Source of the DNA: Loxodes magnus
Taxonomy: Eukaryota > Ciliophora > Karyorelictea > Loxodida > Loxodidae
Direction: 5' to 3'
NCBI GenBank assembly: GCA_946699065.1
Contig: CAMPDV010000460.1
Span: 124,001-188,000, forward strand
DNA: 64,000 bases
Below the pieces are notes generated by a model. That model was not told where the DNA came from, ran no database searches, and was given only the letters and a program-made list of their open reading frames with translations. This document shows positions 1 to 11,868 of the stretch, piece by piece (positions within the stretch are counted from its first letter, which is position 1; each line of letters opens with the position of its first letter). The position numbers and the translations under genes were made by a program.

Positions 1-2191
1 ATTAAAAAGAAAGCTGGATAATTTGATAATATAAATATACTTTAGATTTAAGAAGGAAATTAGTTAAGCTGTAGTTCTACGTTTCATTTGGTTGCAAAGT
101 GATATTTTGAATCATTAATCTAATAAATAAGAGATGATCATTTTATTATGGATTGTAATTAACTCTTTTAAAGTGTAAAAGGTTTAGATAAATAATTGGC
201 AACCATAATTTTAAGTAAATATTACATCTCTATTGTGGTTGATTCCAATTTAAAGAAAGCTTTCTCACTATATTGGCTGACTTATATTTGCATTAGATGA
301 ACTTGATTATTAATTAAACAAAATTGCTTTTAATAATAATAAATAAGTAACTAAGTTACTTTAGTGAAGACTGAATAATAGGATAAAGAATCAAATATTT
401 TAGATGAACATTACAGTATAAATTGGAATTTTAAAGGCTATTAGTCCTATTTAAATACTTATATATCCTTATTTCTATTGGAAGCTAAATTAATCTCTTT
501 AGTCATCTATTTTAATATATACAACCAATTCTGGTTTCTTAATACTACCAGTAATAGTTTAAAACTTGTAAACCTAGTTCTCTTTACCTTCAAAGACTTA
601 CTTCTAACAATGTGTAAGTTAAATAAAAGGATAAAAACTGCTTTAAGCTCTAAATTCTACAAGATATGCAATAGGTTCTAACTGCATAAGCAGCAAGCAG
701 TGCTTGAATTTAAAAGGAATTTAGCGGTAATAGAGAATAAAGTTAAATGATAAATATAAAAATAGTTTATAATATATATTTATGCTTTAATCATATACTA
801 GCTAAGAAACCTTTCACACACTCAAACTTTAATTAATAGAGCTACTTACTTAAGAATTCGATCAGAAGAAATATACCCTTAGTGATAGAATATCAGACGT
901 GTAATTTAAATAGCTGTTTTCATGTAAAAATACCAGACTATATGACCTATTTCTGAAATATAAGGACTAAACCTCACATGATATACAAATTGAATTTTTC
1001 ATTAATAAACTTTCAGAGTTCTTGTGTGAATTGAATGATCAAATGAATTCTTAGAAAGAGAAACTTAATTAGTGCTGTGATCTTAATGTTGAAGCGATAA
1101 ATGTGCTTGCTAATATTTAGGATTAGAAGTAATAGGAGGAGAGTGTTATTAAGGCTCTGCAATCTATTTTTAAGAGGGAATAAAATGAGTAAATACTGTT
1201 TAGCTTCCAGATGTTTATCAAACTGATAAACACTGAGAATATTAAACTGGACTCTAATTATTTGCTCCAGATAGGATTAGATGGTTAGTAAGTCTTCTGA
1301 CTTTCAGTCAAAAAAAAAGTAGAAAGTAATTGATCAGAACTATAAACTTAAGACTCTTTTGAGACTAAAGGATCAAAATACAAATTTCTAGTTAACAATA
1401 ACAATAGGTAGTTATAGATTAAAATATTGAGATATGCTACAACAAGCCAAGATTTCGAAGATTTTGCAGTAGGTGTCTAGAGCCTGGATATTATAATGGA
1501 TTCTTTTTCTATTCATGACTTTGTCAATGACAAGACTATTTACAAACCTTTTCAGTAAAATTTACCTTTAGGTTTTAATTGAAAGATACTAATAGTGAAG
1601 AATCGAAGGGTTTCCTTACACTTAGTATTAAAATAAAGTTAGAACCTTAATCTCAAACTCAAATGCTACTGAAGAAAATAAAGGAGACAACTAATTAAAT
1701 AAAGACATGATAGTCCCAATATAAGCAATCAGAACATTATATTAAAAGATTGATATATCCATTTAAGTCCATAAAGACTAGTCTTTTTTTTGAGGATATT
1801 GGGAAAGAAGAAGCTATGAATAACTCTTATATGTATCTAAACAAACCTGGAGATAAGATCAGAAACTGTATTAACCAAGAAAATTGAAATTCTTCTGAAA
1901 TGTAAGATTAAGGCCCATGCCTAAGCTCTGTTTCTTGTACAGGCTATAAAGTATGCAAAGTAAGATGCTAGATATTCTGAAGTGTTTTACACTAAACAGT
2001 TTTATTAAGTTCTTCTAACATTATCTTTGAATCAAATAAGTTTGCATCATGATCTAATTATAAAAACGCTGTATAAACCATAATTTTCATTTTCTTTGAT
2101 TTATAAATATATAATACTATATCCTTTACGGATATAGTAAAAAAATCATCTCATATATTTAAAACTAAGTAAGAGGAATTTTAGTAAATGA
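1..2191 (+). CDS. Large unrecognised helical protein, 5'-partial
   Basis: The frame is open from the first base of the window, so the start lies upstream. With TAA/TAG read as Gln and internal TGA as Trp it ends at the TGA at 2189..2191. Three AT-rich GT...AG introns explain the frame changes: 727..742 (16 nt), 1555..1571 (17 nt) and 1833..1857 (25 nt); the exons then sum to exactly 711 codons. The visible product is helical and rich in Leu, Lys, Gln and Asn, with no motif, signal peptide or clear membrane segment that I recognise. The stretch 840..1550 is the most convincingly coding. It converges on the ion-channel gene. The introns are inferred from frame shifts only, and the last exon is the least secure part. 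Confidence 0.55.
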
Positions 2192-2747
2192 ATGGGTTAT
2201 TTCAACATACATTTTCCGATTTAATGATTGCTAATTTTTTAAAACTTTATTAGAAGCCTAATTATTTCAGTCAATATTGTTTCATTCAAATTTTTTTTAC
2301 TTTTAGAGCTAAACATAGGAACTATGATTATTTAAAAAAGGAATAAAAAGGCAAAAACCGTTTATCTAGTTTGGTTATAAATTGATAAATAAACTAGCAT
2401 AGTCTGTTTGATAACTTCATCTGCTTAATTTTGACTTATAACTTTAATAATTAACCTTCAAACTAAATTTTTCAATTTATCCAATATTCTTATGTTAGTT
2501 CTCATTTTGACTTAATTTCAATATTATTGATTATAACTTTTTCTCTTTTCATTTCTAATAGCATTTCTTTCAAAAAATTTAGAAATCTTTATTTATAAAA
2601 TATGATAAAACAATTTATTTCTAATTTTTTAGGATTTTATTTGATTGAAGTGGAAGAAATTTTATTAGATGAGCAGAAGAGATTGCTGAAGATAATAGTT
2701 GAGCTTAAGAAATATATTTAGATAAATAAATTTAAAAAAGCAAAATT
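2192..2747. other. Spacer between convergent genes
   Basis: AT-rich stretch between two convergent 3' ends. Some frames stay open because TGA is the only stop, but I see no motif, no tRNA and no clear repeat. A longer or alternative 3' end of the upstream gene cannot be excluded. Confidence 0.5.
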
Positions 2748-5700
2748 TCACTTGAAAATATCGTAAACCTGCTAAATTTGTTTTTTATACCACTCTTTAG
2801 GCCGCATATCTTCATTTTCTTCTTCAAATATTGGCAAGTTACTTTTTCTCACATCTGAATTTTTGCAAGATGAACGTCTATTGGTTGATTTCTAAAAAGA
2901 AAAACGCTCTTTTTTGTCAGTTTCTGCGTGAACCATATTCGCTTATCTCATTGTTTTTTAAGTTTTTAGTTTCTTCAATAATTTTGAAGAACTTTTCTAG
3001 ATTTCATCTTTATCCTTATCTACTATAAAACTACTCAAATGTCTATTCTATCCTAAAATTAGATTTTTCATTTCTCGTAGTAAAGAGTCTTGGTTTCTGG
3101 AAAGTATTACTAATTCATTTAATTAAATTTACTGCTCGTTTAATTAATTCTTCAGTTATACAACATTTTACTACAAGACCTGAATAATTATTTACCTTGC
3201 TTTCATTTTAGTTTTGCTAGCAAATTAGTGATAATTCGCTCTACCTTTGTGTTATTTTTTGGATGTCACCATCGAGTATCTACGGTGAATTATCTACTTT
3301 TTTCTCTTGATTTTAACTTTAGCTTTCTTATATTTAGTTGGAAGGTTAACTCTAGATAGGTTTTGATTAAATTTAGAGCAAATTTTGACCTTAAGACTCA
3401 GAACTTAACCTCCTATATTAGGAACTTACTGCTAATTTTAAATATTCGAATCTTGCTTTGAAAAAACACTATTCTAAGATCCAAGTTTCTTGGAATCTTA
3501 GCTTTTTATCTTATTCTCATTTTCTTAAGCTTAATTAGTATATAGCTCTACTTCGTTTAACAGATCCTAGTTTATTAGTTCATTTTCAAAGTTTTACTAA
3601 AGAGAATTAATTCAATTATTGTGATTCAATTCTAGCAAAGCTTTTGTAGTTTTCTTTTGCATTTAGTAAGGTCTTTTAAACCTTGCATTCGCTAATTTCA
3701 AAGATTCTTGAGCTAAATTTGCCTATTAAAGAATTGATTATCTTACTAAATGCGTTTTCATAATGTTTAAATTTTATGATCCATTCTAATTGAACTAAGC
3801 TTAGAAAATATCTAAAGCTTTTTCCTCCTCTGACATCAGAGTTGAATTTCTTAAGTTTTGCATTTTATTTTTGCTATCTTTGAGATTCATCTTCTCTAAA
3901 GTATTGTCCCTTTTCCTTTCAGCCTTCTTCAATGCTTACTATTCTTCTGAAAGTTCAGGTTTAGTGACCTTTATTTAAGGCGTATCAGGTTCGTTTGTTT
4001 CAGCCTATAGTATTTTTTTGATTTAAGAGAAGTATTAGTTTTTATAATCCAGGAGATTGCTTTTAAAACTTATCTTCGGTTTTAATTATGATGTAAGTTT
4101 TTCGCTTTTTAATGTGTCTGCTGTCTAACTGGAAGATCCATTTTAAAACTCAGGGATTATCCCCTGAGAACTTATTTTAAAGCTTTTAAGCCTCATTAAA
4201 TTAGTTTTCTGGCTATTATAACTCATTTTCAGTTCACTTTTAGTCTTTTCATTCATACTTTTCCTCATCTCTGATAGATGTATCATCTGTTGCTCTATTT
4301 CACTAAATTCAGACAATATATCAAAAAGATTTTCTTTCCTAATGAAAAGTAAATCTGAATCACAGTCAGATTACGCATCATCTAATCTTTGAATATCATC
4401 GAATATCTCTATATCACCAAAATAGCTTCCTTGCACCATAGTTTTATAGCTTTTTCTTTCCACTCTCTTTCCAAGCTAAATAACAAGCATTAGATTTATA
4501 CGTCCACTAATAATAAAGTATAACTCATCTCCATTTTCATTCTCACGATATACATACTCTTGCTCACGAATGAGCATAGGATGCATGTTGATAGCCATTT
4601 AAAAAATAAAGGTGCTATCTTTATTCTTGAATAGACTAAGTTTCTCTAGATTGTTTCTGTGCATACACTATACAATTTCGCTTCTCAAATACTTAGGCAT
4701 ATCGTTAAAAATGTGCTACTTTTCTACCCAGTCAAAGGCTTTTCTTTAGGATTAATACTAAAGTGCTTTCCTTATTTTATGCCTCAGTTCTGGTTATATT
4801 TTCGCTTCTTTACAAAATTCATTAACGAATATCACTTTCTAAGATAGATTATCCTTTCTTGAATCTAGATTGCTAAGGTAATTTGAAAGACTTCCAATGG
4901 TGAATGAGTAGAATCCAACTCCAAAAAACATTCAAGTAGTTGCAAGAATTCTTTCAGTGTCTGTATGAGCTGAGATATCTCCATAACCAACTGTAATTAA
5001 AGTGGTTCAAGTTCAATAAATTGAAGCTATGTAAATGGATATGTTATCTTCGTCAATAAACCCTCCTAGCCAAAGTCAGTTGTTTTAGTCTTCACTTATT
5101 GAAGCTTAAAAATACCATGTACATCCAACAAGATGAACAATGAAAAATGTAACACTCAAAAACACGATAAGCCTAGTGATAACTTAATTAAACTGGAATC
5201 TATCTTACAATTTTTGAATTATGTCAGTGTTTAAAAAATGCTTAAAAATCCTTCCTAGTCTAGGAAGTCTAACCATTCTTAAAAGCTTAGTAGTTCGAAT
5301 TAGTTGATTGTATCCTTATTCACATTCACGCGCAAATCATAAGTACTCGAAAAAACCCACAGGTAATGATGAAATGATATCCAATACCATTCAACCTTTA
5401 GCATATTTAATAATTATCAGCTTATGATTTCTCAGCAGGACTCCTTCAGATATGTAAAATGCACTACACAAGTTAATAAAGACATCTGAAAGAAATAAGG
5501 TATCTAAACAGATGTCTACAAAAAATCAAAATTCCATCTAACAGGTTTAGGTAAAAGCAATCCTATATGGCATTATTATAGCTGTATAAAGTGCTAACAT
5601 TGTTTATATCGCATTTCATAATTATTTGAATCTAGAGTTTGGATGAATCAATAAATATGGTAAAGGAGGTTCTATCGGATTTACTTTTCTTCTCTTCTTT

Positions 5701-5885
5701 ATCAGGTACTAGCGTTTCTTATCATTCATATACTAATTGTCAGCTGTAGTTCCAAAAAGCTGAAGTTCTTTTCCAATAATGCTAAGTTGATACATTACTC
5801 GTAAGACTCGTTTAGCCATCCATCATTTTTCGAAGTACTTTGATGAGAACTTTTGATCTTTATATGTGCAAAGTCTTTCTGACAT
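2748..5885 (-). CDS. Voltage-gated K+ channel with cyclic-nucleotide-binding domain (EAG/HCN/CNG class)
   Basis: Membrane K+ channel subunit of 1045 residues, one exon, ATG at 5883..5885 and TGA stop at 2748..2750. In order: cytosolic N-terminus; S1-S3 segments; an S4 with regularly spaced Arg/Lys (RTTKLLRMVRLPRLGR); S5; a pore with filter TTLITVGYGD near residue 300; S6; a C-linker; a cyclic-nucleotide-binding fold near residues 425-520 with the GDELYFIISG and GSYFGDIEIF strands; then a long hydrophilic tail of about 500 residues rich in Ser, Lys and Gln. The GYGD filter predicts K+ selectivity. Trp is mostly TGA, including the conserved Trp residues just before the filter (5013..5015 and 5007..5009). 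Ciliates carry very large families of such channels, used for membrane potential and ciliary beat. Ligand and gating are not readable from the sequence. The tail is longer than in animal relatives. Confidence 0.95.
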
Positions 5886-6034
5886 TTGATTAAAATTTTA
5901 ATTATAAATCTACTTTTCTATATTATGCAGTATTAGATTCTTATCTACTTTACAATAGATATTATCAAATCAACGTGTTTAATCAAAAGGTTTTCTAAAT
6001 ATAGCAAAACGCATTCTTATCACCTAAAATATAA

Positions 6035-6550
6035 ATGGACTCTAACTTTACTCCAAAGCAACCTTTTTATCACACTTGCTCTTTTGCTTTTTCCTTTTGA
6101 TAGGATTTCAATAATATTATTTACTTCTCTACTCATTTTCTATCTTTTATTATAGAAGTAGAGGAGATAGAAGAGTAAATGAAGGTGGAAGATAATTAGA
6201 TTCGATTTACTTAATTAAGAAGATAAAGAGAGATAAGCTAGAAATAGAGGTTATAGATTGCAGTTTATGAGAACTAACTTATTATCTCCATGAACAGTTT
6301 ATGTCTATTTCTAGCTTATTACAATTATCTATTTGTCTAATATTTAAATTTCCCTATTATAATAATAAGAAGGTCTATATTTAAAAAGTAGGTTACATTT
6401 CATGACTAACTGTATAATGATTAGTAAGGATAGAGTAGGCTTTTATTTATTAAATAAAGCATGATAAAGTTAAGTTAATAAGATAAAATAAATCTAAGAA
6501 ATAGCCAATAGGAAAGTAGTGATTGTATTAATCAATAGTTATAAGTATGA
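6035..6550 (+). CDS. Uncertain small ORF, 171 codons, divergent from the K+ channel
   Basis: ATG at 6035..6037, open to a TGA at 6548..6550. Residues from about 40 to 90 are rich in Glu, Lys and Gln and read like a short coiled coil; the C-terminal third resembles translated AT-rich noncoding DNA. The start is 150 bp from the divergent channel start, so the two could share a promoter. The stretch also holds an imperfect inverted repeat (around 6231..6250 with 6300..6320), which argues for non-coding DNA as an alternative. No family recognised. Confidence 0.28.
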
Positions 6551-6757
6551 ATATCAGAAATTCTTAAGATATATGAATGATAAGTTTGAGTAAAAAAACA
6601 AGTAGCTTGACTGTTGATTTATTTTCTTGATTTTTGAATTTCAAATTAATAGTTTTTTATTCTAGAGATGCTAATAAAATGCTGCTTATTTTTGATTTCG
6701 GTTATTAAAAAGAAAAATTTGGGGTCTATTTGATGATATAAGTTAAAAAACAACCAT

Positions 6758-7548
6758 TCAGTGGAATGTTTCGTCTTTTGTAGTTAGACAGTAAGGTCTT
6801 ATATTTCCTCTATCATTAATGCAACTTGTTGGTCTATGTCCACTATAACCAGGAATTCTAGTATGGAAATTTTCCACTATGTTTTACTTGATAAAAGTTG
6901 TTCTAGGGTTTTCTAACTAACCATGTTGTAAAGCTCTTCCAGCCAAGAGTTGCTTTGGAATATGTCCTTAGTATCCCGGAATTCCATTTGAAGCTTTACT
7001 TGTACCAGCAGTAAGATCATGATATTATTTTGGAATATAGTTAGCATCATGATTCAAACGATGGCGAGGTATTTCTCCATATCTACCCAGTGAATGATGG
7101 GCTTCAGTTAATCTATAAGGATAAGCTACTGTAGTAACAGGTCTTCGAGGTAACGACCAATCAGGTGGCTTGGATTTTGATTGTTATCTTACAGATTTTT
7201 CAAAGTCCTATTAATGAACAGATTTTCAATGAACAGTACTAGTGGGAACTCTTTATTCTTAAGCAGTTATGAGAGTAGATCTTCCTTTTTCTATTTATAG
7301 ACAAACTTACTATCAAAGCAAACCTCCCTTTTCTAATTCAAGTATTCTTGAGGATTTCTCTTTTCATTTCCAAAACCGTAGTTTGACTTTCATACTGTTT
7401 TCTCTTTAAGGTACGATATCTCTTGGAACTTGCTAGATTCTTTATAAATAGGCACACCATACAAATCCGGTTGTCCAGGTTTAAGGGCAGAAGTGGGAAG
7501 AATGCCATAACTTTAGAATCCACTGTAATTGGCTACTTTGGGTATCAT
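6758..7548 (-). CDS. Ciliary microtubule inner-protein-like protein (PGYxGHxP motifs)
   Basis: A 256-residue soluble protein in two exons; intron 7291..7310. It carries short Pro/Gly/Tyr motifs, NGIPGYQGHIP and RIPGYSGHRP, plus a weaker NYSGF unit at the N-terminus, set in a Tyr/His/Arg/Pro-rich, poorly ordered chain without coiled coils or membrane segments. This pattern is typical of the FAM166/CIMIP2 (DUF2475) group of proteins that bind inside the doublet microtubules of cilia. Start ATG 7546..7548; the stop is a TGA at 6758..6760 just after the motif Thr-Lys-Asp-Glu-Thr-Phe-His. The divergent neighbour starts 57 bp away. The motif class is seen; the axonemal location is inference from the family. 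Confidence 0.72.
7291..7310 (-). other. 20-nt intron
   Basis: On the minus strand it reads GTAAGTTTGTCTATAAATAG. Removing it joins the two halves of the PGYxGHxP protein in frame (257 codons in total). This is one of the clearest intron examples in the window. Confidence 0.8.
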
Positions 7549-7604
7549 ATTTATTATATTTATAATTATTAATAATCCAATGTATCCTAAACCTATATTA
7601 TAAT

Positions 7605-8525
7605 ATGAACACTGCCTTTACCATCTGCTCCATATGTCAATCCTAAGTCTATTCATTATCCTTCAGGCAACATATTCTCAAATGTCTCTATCCTAACTGT
7701 GGCGATAGAATTATTTAGAGTCTTTACTTGGAATATTAATAGAAGAGTGTGCAGAACTATGATGAAAACTTGATGGGAGAAGTTTAATATTTCTCGTATT
7801 AGTTAGCTGGAAAACTTAAAGAAAGAGAAAATTTTCAAGAATGTTCCTTCAACCCTTTACATAGAATTGAAATAGGATTTATAGAGATACATGAAAGAAA
7901 TTGTAGTGAGAGAGTAAATTTTTGGTTTTCAAGTTGTGGAAAATGAGTCAAAAACAATATGATAGATTTTCATTTATCTATCTGCACAAATTGTGCATAA
8001 AGATCTAATAAAATAAAAGTCTAACTTGATAAATCCAAACTAAAAGACATTACTAATTACTAACTAAGCACCTAATCATTTAATCGCACAAACTAGATAG
8101 AATTTAAGGAAATTAATGAGTCGTAAATAAGGGAGAAAAACTTAAAAGATACATAAGAATTGAAGAAGAAAATACAAGAAATGATATAAGATTCTTCTAA
8201 TTGTTTAAAAACGCAAAATAATGAGATAAAGGAATTGAATAACTATGATAATCATTTACCTTAAAGCTAATTCGATGTTTTCATTATTGAGGATAATAGA
8301 AAACAGTTGCATACTCTCTCAAGTTAATCTTCAAGCTAGCATGTTTAACCAAAATCGTATAAATTTGAAGAATCATGCTATTAATAATAAAATCAAGCAA
8401 ACAAAATAATTAAACTACCAAGAAATAGAAAAGACAAAAATAGCAATGACATTGGAAAAGAAAATAGCAAGAATTCAGTCTAAAGCTTTATAAATTACAA
8501 CAACTTCGGCACTATTTACTACTGA
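7605..8525 (+). CDS. CHHC zinc-finger protein (U11-48K/GTSF1-type finger)
   Basis: About 306 residues, ATG 7605..7607. Two zinc-binding motifs stand at the N-terminus: C8-x2-C11-x11-H23-x3-C27, and a classical CHHC finger C80-x5-H86-x9-H96-x3-C100 beginning CSFNPLHR. CHHC fingers bind RNA in the minor-spliceosome protein U11-48K, in tRNA methyltransferase TRM13 and in GTSF1/Asterix, the PIWI partner. The rest is Lys/Gln/Asn-rich and partly coiled, without a methyltransferase domain. The layout is a C2HC finger plus a single CHHC finger, not the GTSF1 pair of CHHC fingers, so it may be a separate branch. TGA triplets stand at 8523 and 8547 in frame; I take the first as stop, but the second (end 8549) is possible because TGA can also be Trp. 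RNA binding is inferred. Confidence 0.65.
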
Positions 8526-9011
8526 AAGCAGGATTAAGACAATAATTGAACTGCTTATTAATTATTTGCATATTAATTCTATCATAATATCTTTTTATTT
8601 CTAATTGAGCCAAAGATTCACCTTGAAATCAAGCTAACTAAACTAAATATTCAGTTAATGCTTTTGAATTTGAATTTAATATAAAGTTCTAATACTTTAT
8701 TTAAATTGAAGTGTCTTTTCATTAAACTGCAGTTGCTAATTCCTATCGATATTATACTTTCTACATAAATGGATAGAAGCAAATCTTTTTATCCTTAATT
8801 CTACTCTTCAAGGAGTATTTTTGTTTACATATCTCCTGCTATATGTAAATAACTATTTAAAGGGTTTTAGAAAAATTAGCTAATGATATTGACTAATGAA
8901 TCCCTCTTAATTGCATAAAGTAAATATTATTAATTGAGAAGGCTAAATATTTAGTTTTACACCTAGAATGAAAAATAGTCTTTTTAATATTTTCTTACTT
9001 ATTTATTAAAT
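8526..9011. other. Intergenic, nothing clear
   Basis: Very AT-rich. The frame shared by the two flanking genes happens to be open after 8549, which I attribute to chance because only TGA stops translation. No motif, RNA gene or repeat seen. Confidence 0.5.
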
Positions 9012-11780
9012 ATGAGCTCATCTAAATAGAGTGAGGAGTCAGAAACTGACTAAGTTTATGTGCAGAAGCAAACGATACACTAGAAAAGAAAGATGCCAAC
9101 TAAAGAGAGTGAAGAGGAACTAAGCATTTAGTCAGGTGCAGAGTAGGATGATTTAAGTTACTAGTAAAGCTAGGTAGAAGAGGAATAAAATATGAAATTT
9201 GATATCCAGGAAACTGAAATTAATAATAGAAATACTGTTTGCTAGTTTTCTATTGATGGGTCGTTAGGTAACCCTACAATTAATAATTTTAAAGGGATGG
9301 AAAATGAGGAACTTTAAGTAAACAAATAAGTTTTCAATCCTTTTGACAAAGCAAAAGATTCAGTTAAACTCTCTTAGACTAAAACTAAGCAAAAAGAGCA
9401 TAATAATTTGATTCCAGTACTATTAACAGGAGAAAGCATATCCAAAGATACTTATGACTTAGATAGAATGATGGATAAGAATGTTCAAAAGAGAATTACA
9501 GTTTCAGGTAATAGATTTGACTTCGCTCCAAATAAATCTGCTGGATTAATGAATTTCACTAATAGAAGTAAAAAGAAAGTAGGAAGAGATTTCATTAAAC
9601 AGAATGTTTATATGGTATCTCAGTCAAGGAATTAATAATTCCCTAATGATTTTTAACACGAAAGCTAGTAAATAACTCCAAATCGGATATCAACAGGAAG
9701 TAGAAATGAAAAAAGATCTTCATCAGCTTTATAAATGGTTTAGAGACTTTACTAGTACAGAAAATTAATAGAGGAGAAAACAAAGGAAAAAGAAGAAGAG
9801 ATTAATTAAAAAAGATTAAAAGAATGCACCTTCACACCTAAAACTACAACTAAGAATTAAGAGTTTAGAACCTTCGAGGTTTTCATAGAATTATAATAGA
9901 AACATTTAAAGCAAAAATAAGAAAAAATTCAAGCACTTAGAGAGGAAAAAAAAGAGAGAGAAGAATTTATTAAATCAACTAATATTTAAAAAGGATCTTA
10001 ATATGTTTGCTAGGGTAGCAAAAAGATATTAGATGAAAAAGGTGAAGATTCCTAACCTGTTTATGAGAAGTTATATGAATAAAGGTTCAATAGAACAACA
10101 GAAGGCTTTTCAACTCCTGAGCCTAATATTACTCCTGAGCCTAGTTTTACTCCTGAAATAAATTTTAAATCCAAGAACATTTAAAGAGATAAGCAAATTT
10201 AAGATATTTTGTATGAAGATGCTTAAAACAGAAAAAGTCGCTAATAGATTTGCCAGCAATAATCTTAAATATCCTCTAACTCATTTACACTAAGCAGTAA
10301 TAATAGAAAAAGACTAGCTGAAAAATTGATTAGCGAAATAAAGGAGCAGTTCTAGTAAGCAGAAGTCAACAGTAGATTAAATTATTTAGGGTTGTGCAAA
10401 ATACTTAAAAATTTAAATTTGATGGAGTTAGAAATTACTAAGAGCAACTATTAAAATGAAAAATAGTTGGTTAAAAAAATTTGAGAGGAAATAGGAGAAG
10501 AGGATAAAGGGATTCAATAGAAGAATTTATTATAGTTCTTCCTAGCAGCTATGGGGTATTTAGATACCTCAAATGTATAACCAAGTTAATCTGAGGCTAA
10601 AGTTCTTTAATATGGATTTTTTAATGATGGGAATTATGAAATTAGTAACCATAAAAAGTTGCTTTAAGATTTTTTAATGTTTAGATAGTTTAAAAACAAT
10701 ATTATTGCACATTCTAATTAAAATCTAACATTAAGGCAGAATCTTATGGATAATAGTTCTCAGTTTTAAAAAACTTAGACATTTGATTGAACTTCTAGAG
10801 TAAAGAGAGGAAGCAATACTAGTAGAAACTCGAAGCAAATCAAAGATCATGTAACTAGGCTTTATTCACTTAAGATAAAAAATGAAGTGAAATTAGAGGA
10901 GTGAAAGCAAGAGTAATTAACAAGAGAAATGCAAGAATGTACATTTAGACCAAGTACTACCAGACCAAAATCAGTAAACAGCGAAAATAAATTCAAAAAT
11001 ATTGTTACTTACAAAAAGCATGCCATTGTTAAAAAATAAAAGCAAAATACAGGAGAAAAAAATTAATCTAACGAAACTCATTAGAATACTTTTCGTCCTG
11101 ATTTAAAAAGTACCTAAAATTTTTATAAACAAAAAAAAGTTTCAGGATTTGCTAAAGGAACTGAAGAAGTAATTTAAAGACTTAAAAATGCTTGAAAAGA
11201 AAGAGAAATAAAGATATAAGCATAGTAAAGAGGATTTTACTAATCTAATTAGAACAAATAAAAATCATAAAAGGGAAAATCAGGTAGCTAAAAACCTTAA
11301 AAACCTTAAAAATAAGAAATACTAGAAATAATAGAATTAAACAAGGAAATAGATACAGAAAATATGAGTTCATAGAATGAAGAAGAATGGCCATAAGAAG
11401 ACATTTTAAACAATGAAGAATAAGAGCAAGAAGAAAGTATTAGTTTTACATCAGAACCATTATTAACACTAGATGTAAATTTTGGCCCTCGTAAAGAGAG
11501 AGTTGTGCTTTTTAAAGGAGACGATGTCACTAGAATTGCTGAATAATTTATTCTTCAACATAAATTGGATATAAAACTAAGGGATAAACTCATTAACCTA
11601 ATTACAGACGAACTTAGAAAATAATAGTAACATTGCATTTAATTAAGCTAATTTATTAATTATATATATACTACCATTAAAAATACTACAGCATCAATAA
11701 ATCTTTCTTCTATAGTATATTACTTCTAGATATTTCTTGCATTACTATACTAAAAAAATAATTTAGTTTTTAAATAATGA
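9012..11780 (+). CDS. CTFxP-motif, largely disordered protein with a C-terminal beta-grasp-like module
   Basis: 922 codons from ATG 9012..9014 to TGA 11778..11780, one exon. The N-terminal third is acidic and disordered. Repeated Lys/Glu/Gln-rich helices each begin with a Cys-Thr-Phe-x-Pro type motif (CTFTPKTT, CTFRPSTT, TFRPDL), a pattern I know from ciliate and apicomplexan cytoskeletal or ciliary proteins of unknown function. There is a short repeat of Thr-Pro-Glu-Pro in the middle. Near the end LDVNFGPRKERVVLFKGDD followed by a helix ending ITDELR resembles a small folded domain that often closes such proteins. Four internal TGA codons are Trp. The homologous part ends near 11620; the last 50 codons look like trailing AT-rich sequence, so the real end may involve an unseen intron. 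It converges on the coiled-coil gene. Confidence 0.7.
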
Positions 11781-11868
11781 AAATGCGTTAAATAAACAGC
11801 AAATATAATATTTAAATATAGCATTATTACATAAAATATTTAATATTACTTTTACATTAAACTGTTTC

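Noticed and set aside
6231-6320. Inverted-repeat element
   Set aside because: Only about 16 bp pair, with no target duplication; too weak for a transposon.
8526-9011. Joining the CHHC gene and the CTFxP gene, since both lie in one frame
   Set aside because: Two TGAs end the first gene and the linking sequence looks like translated AT-rich noise.
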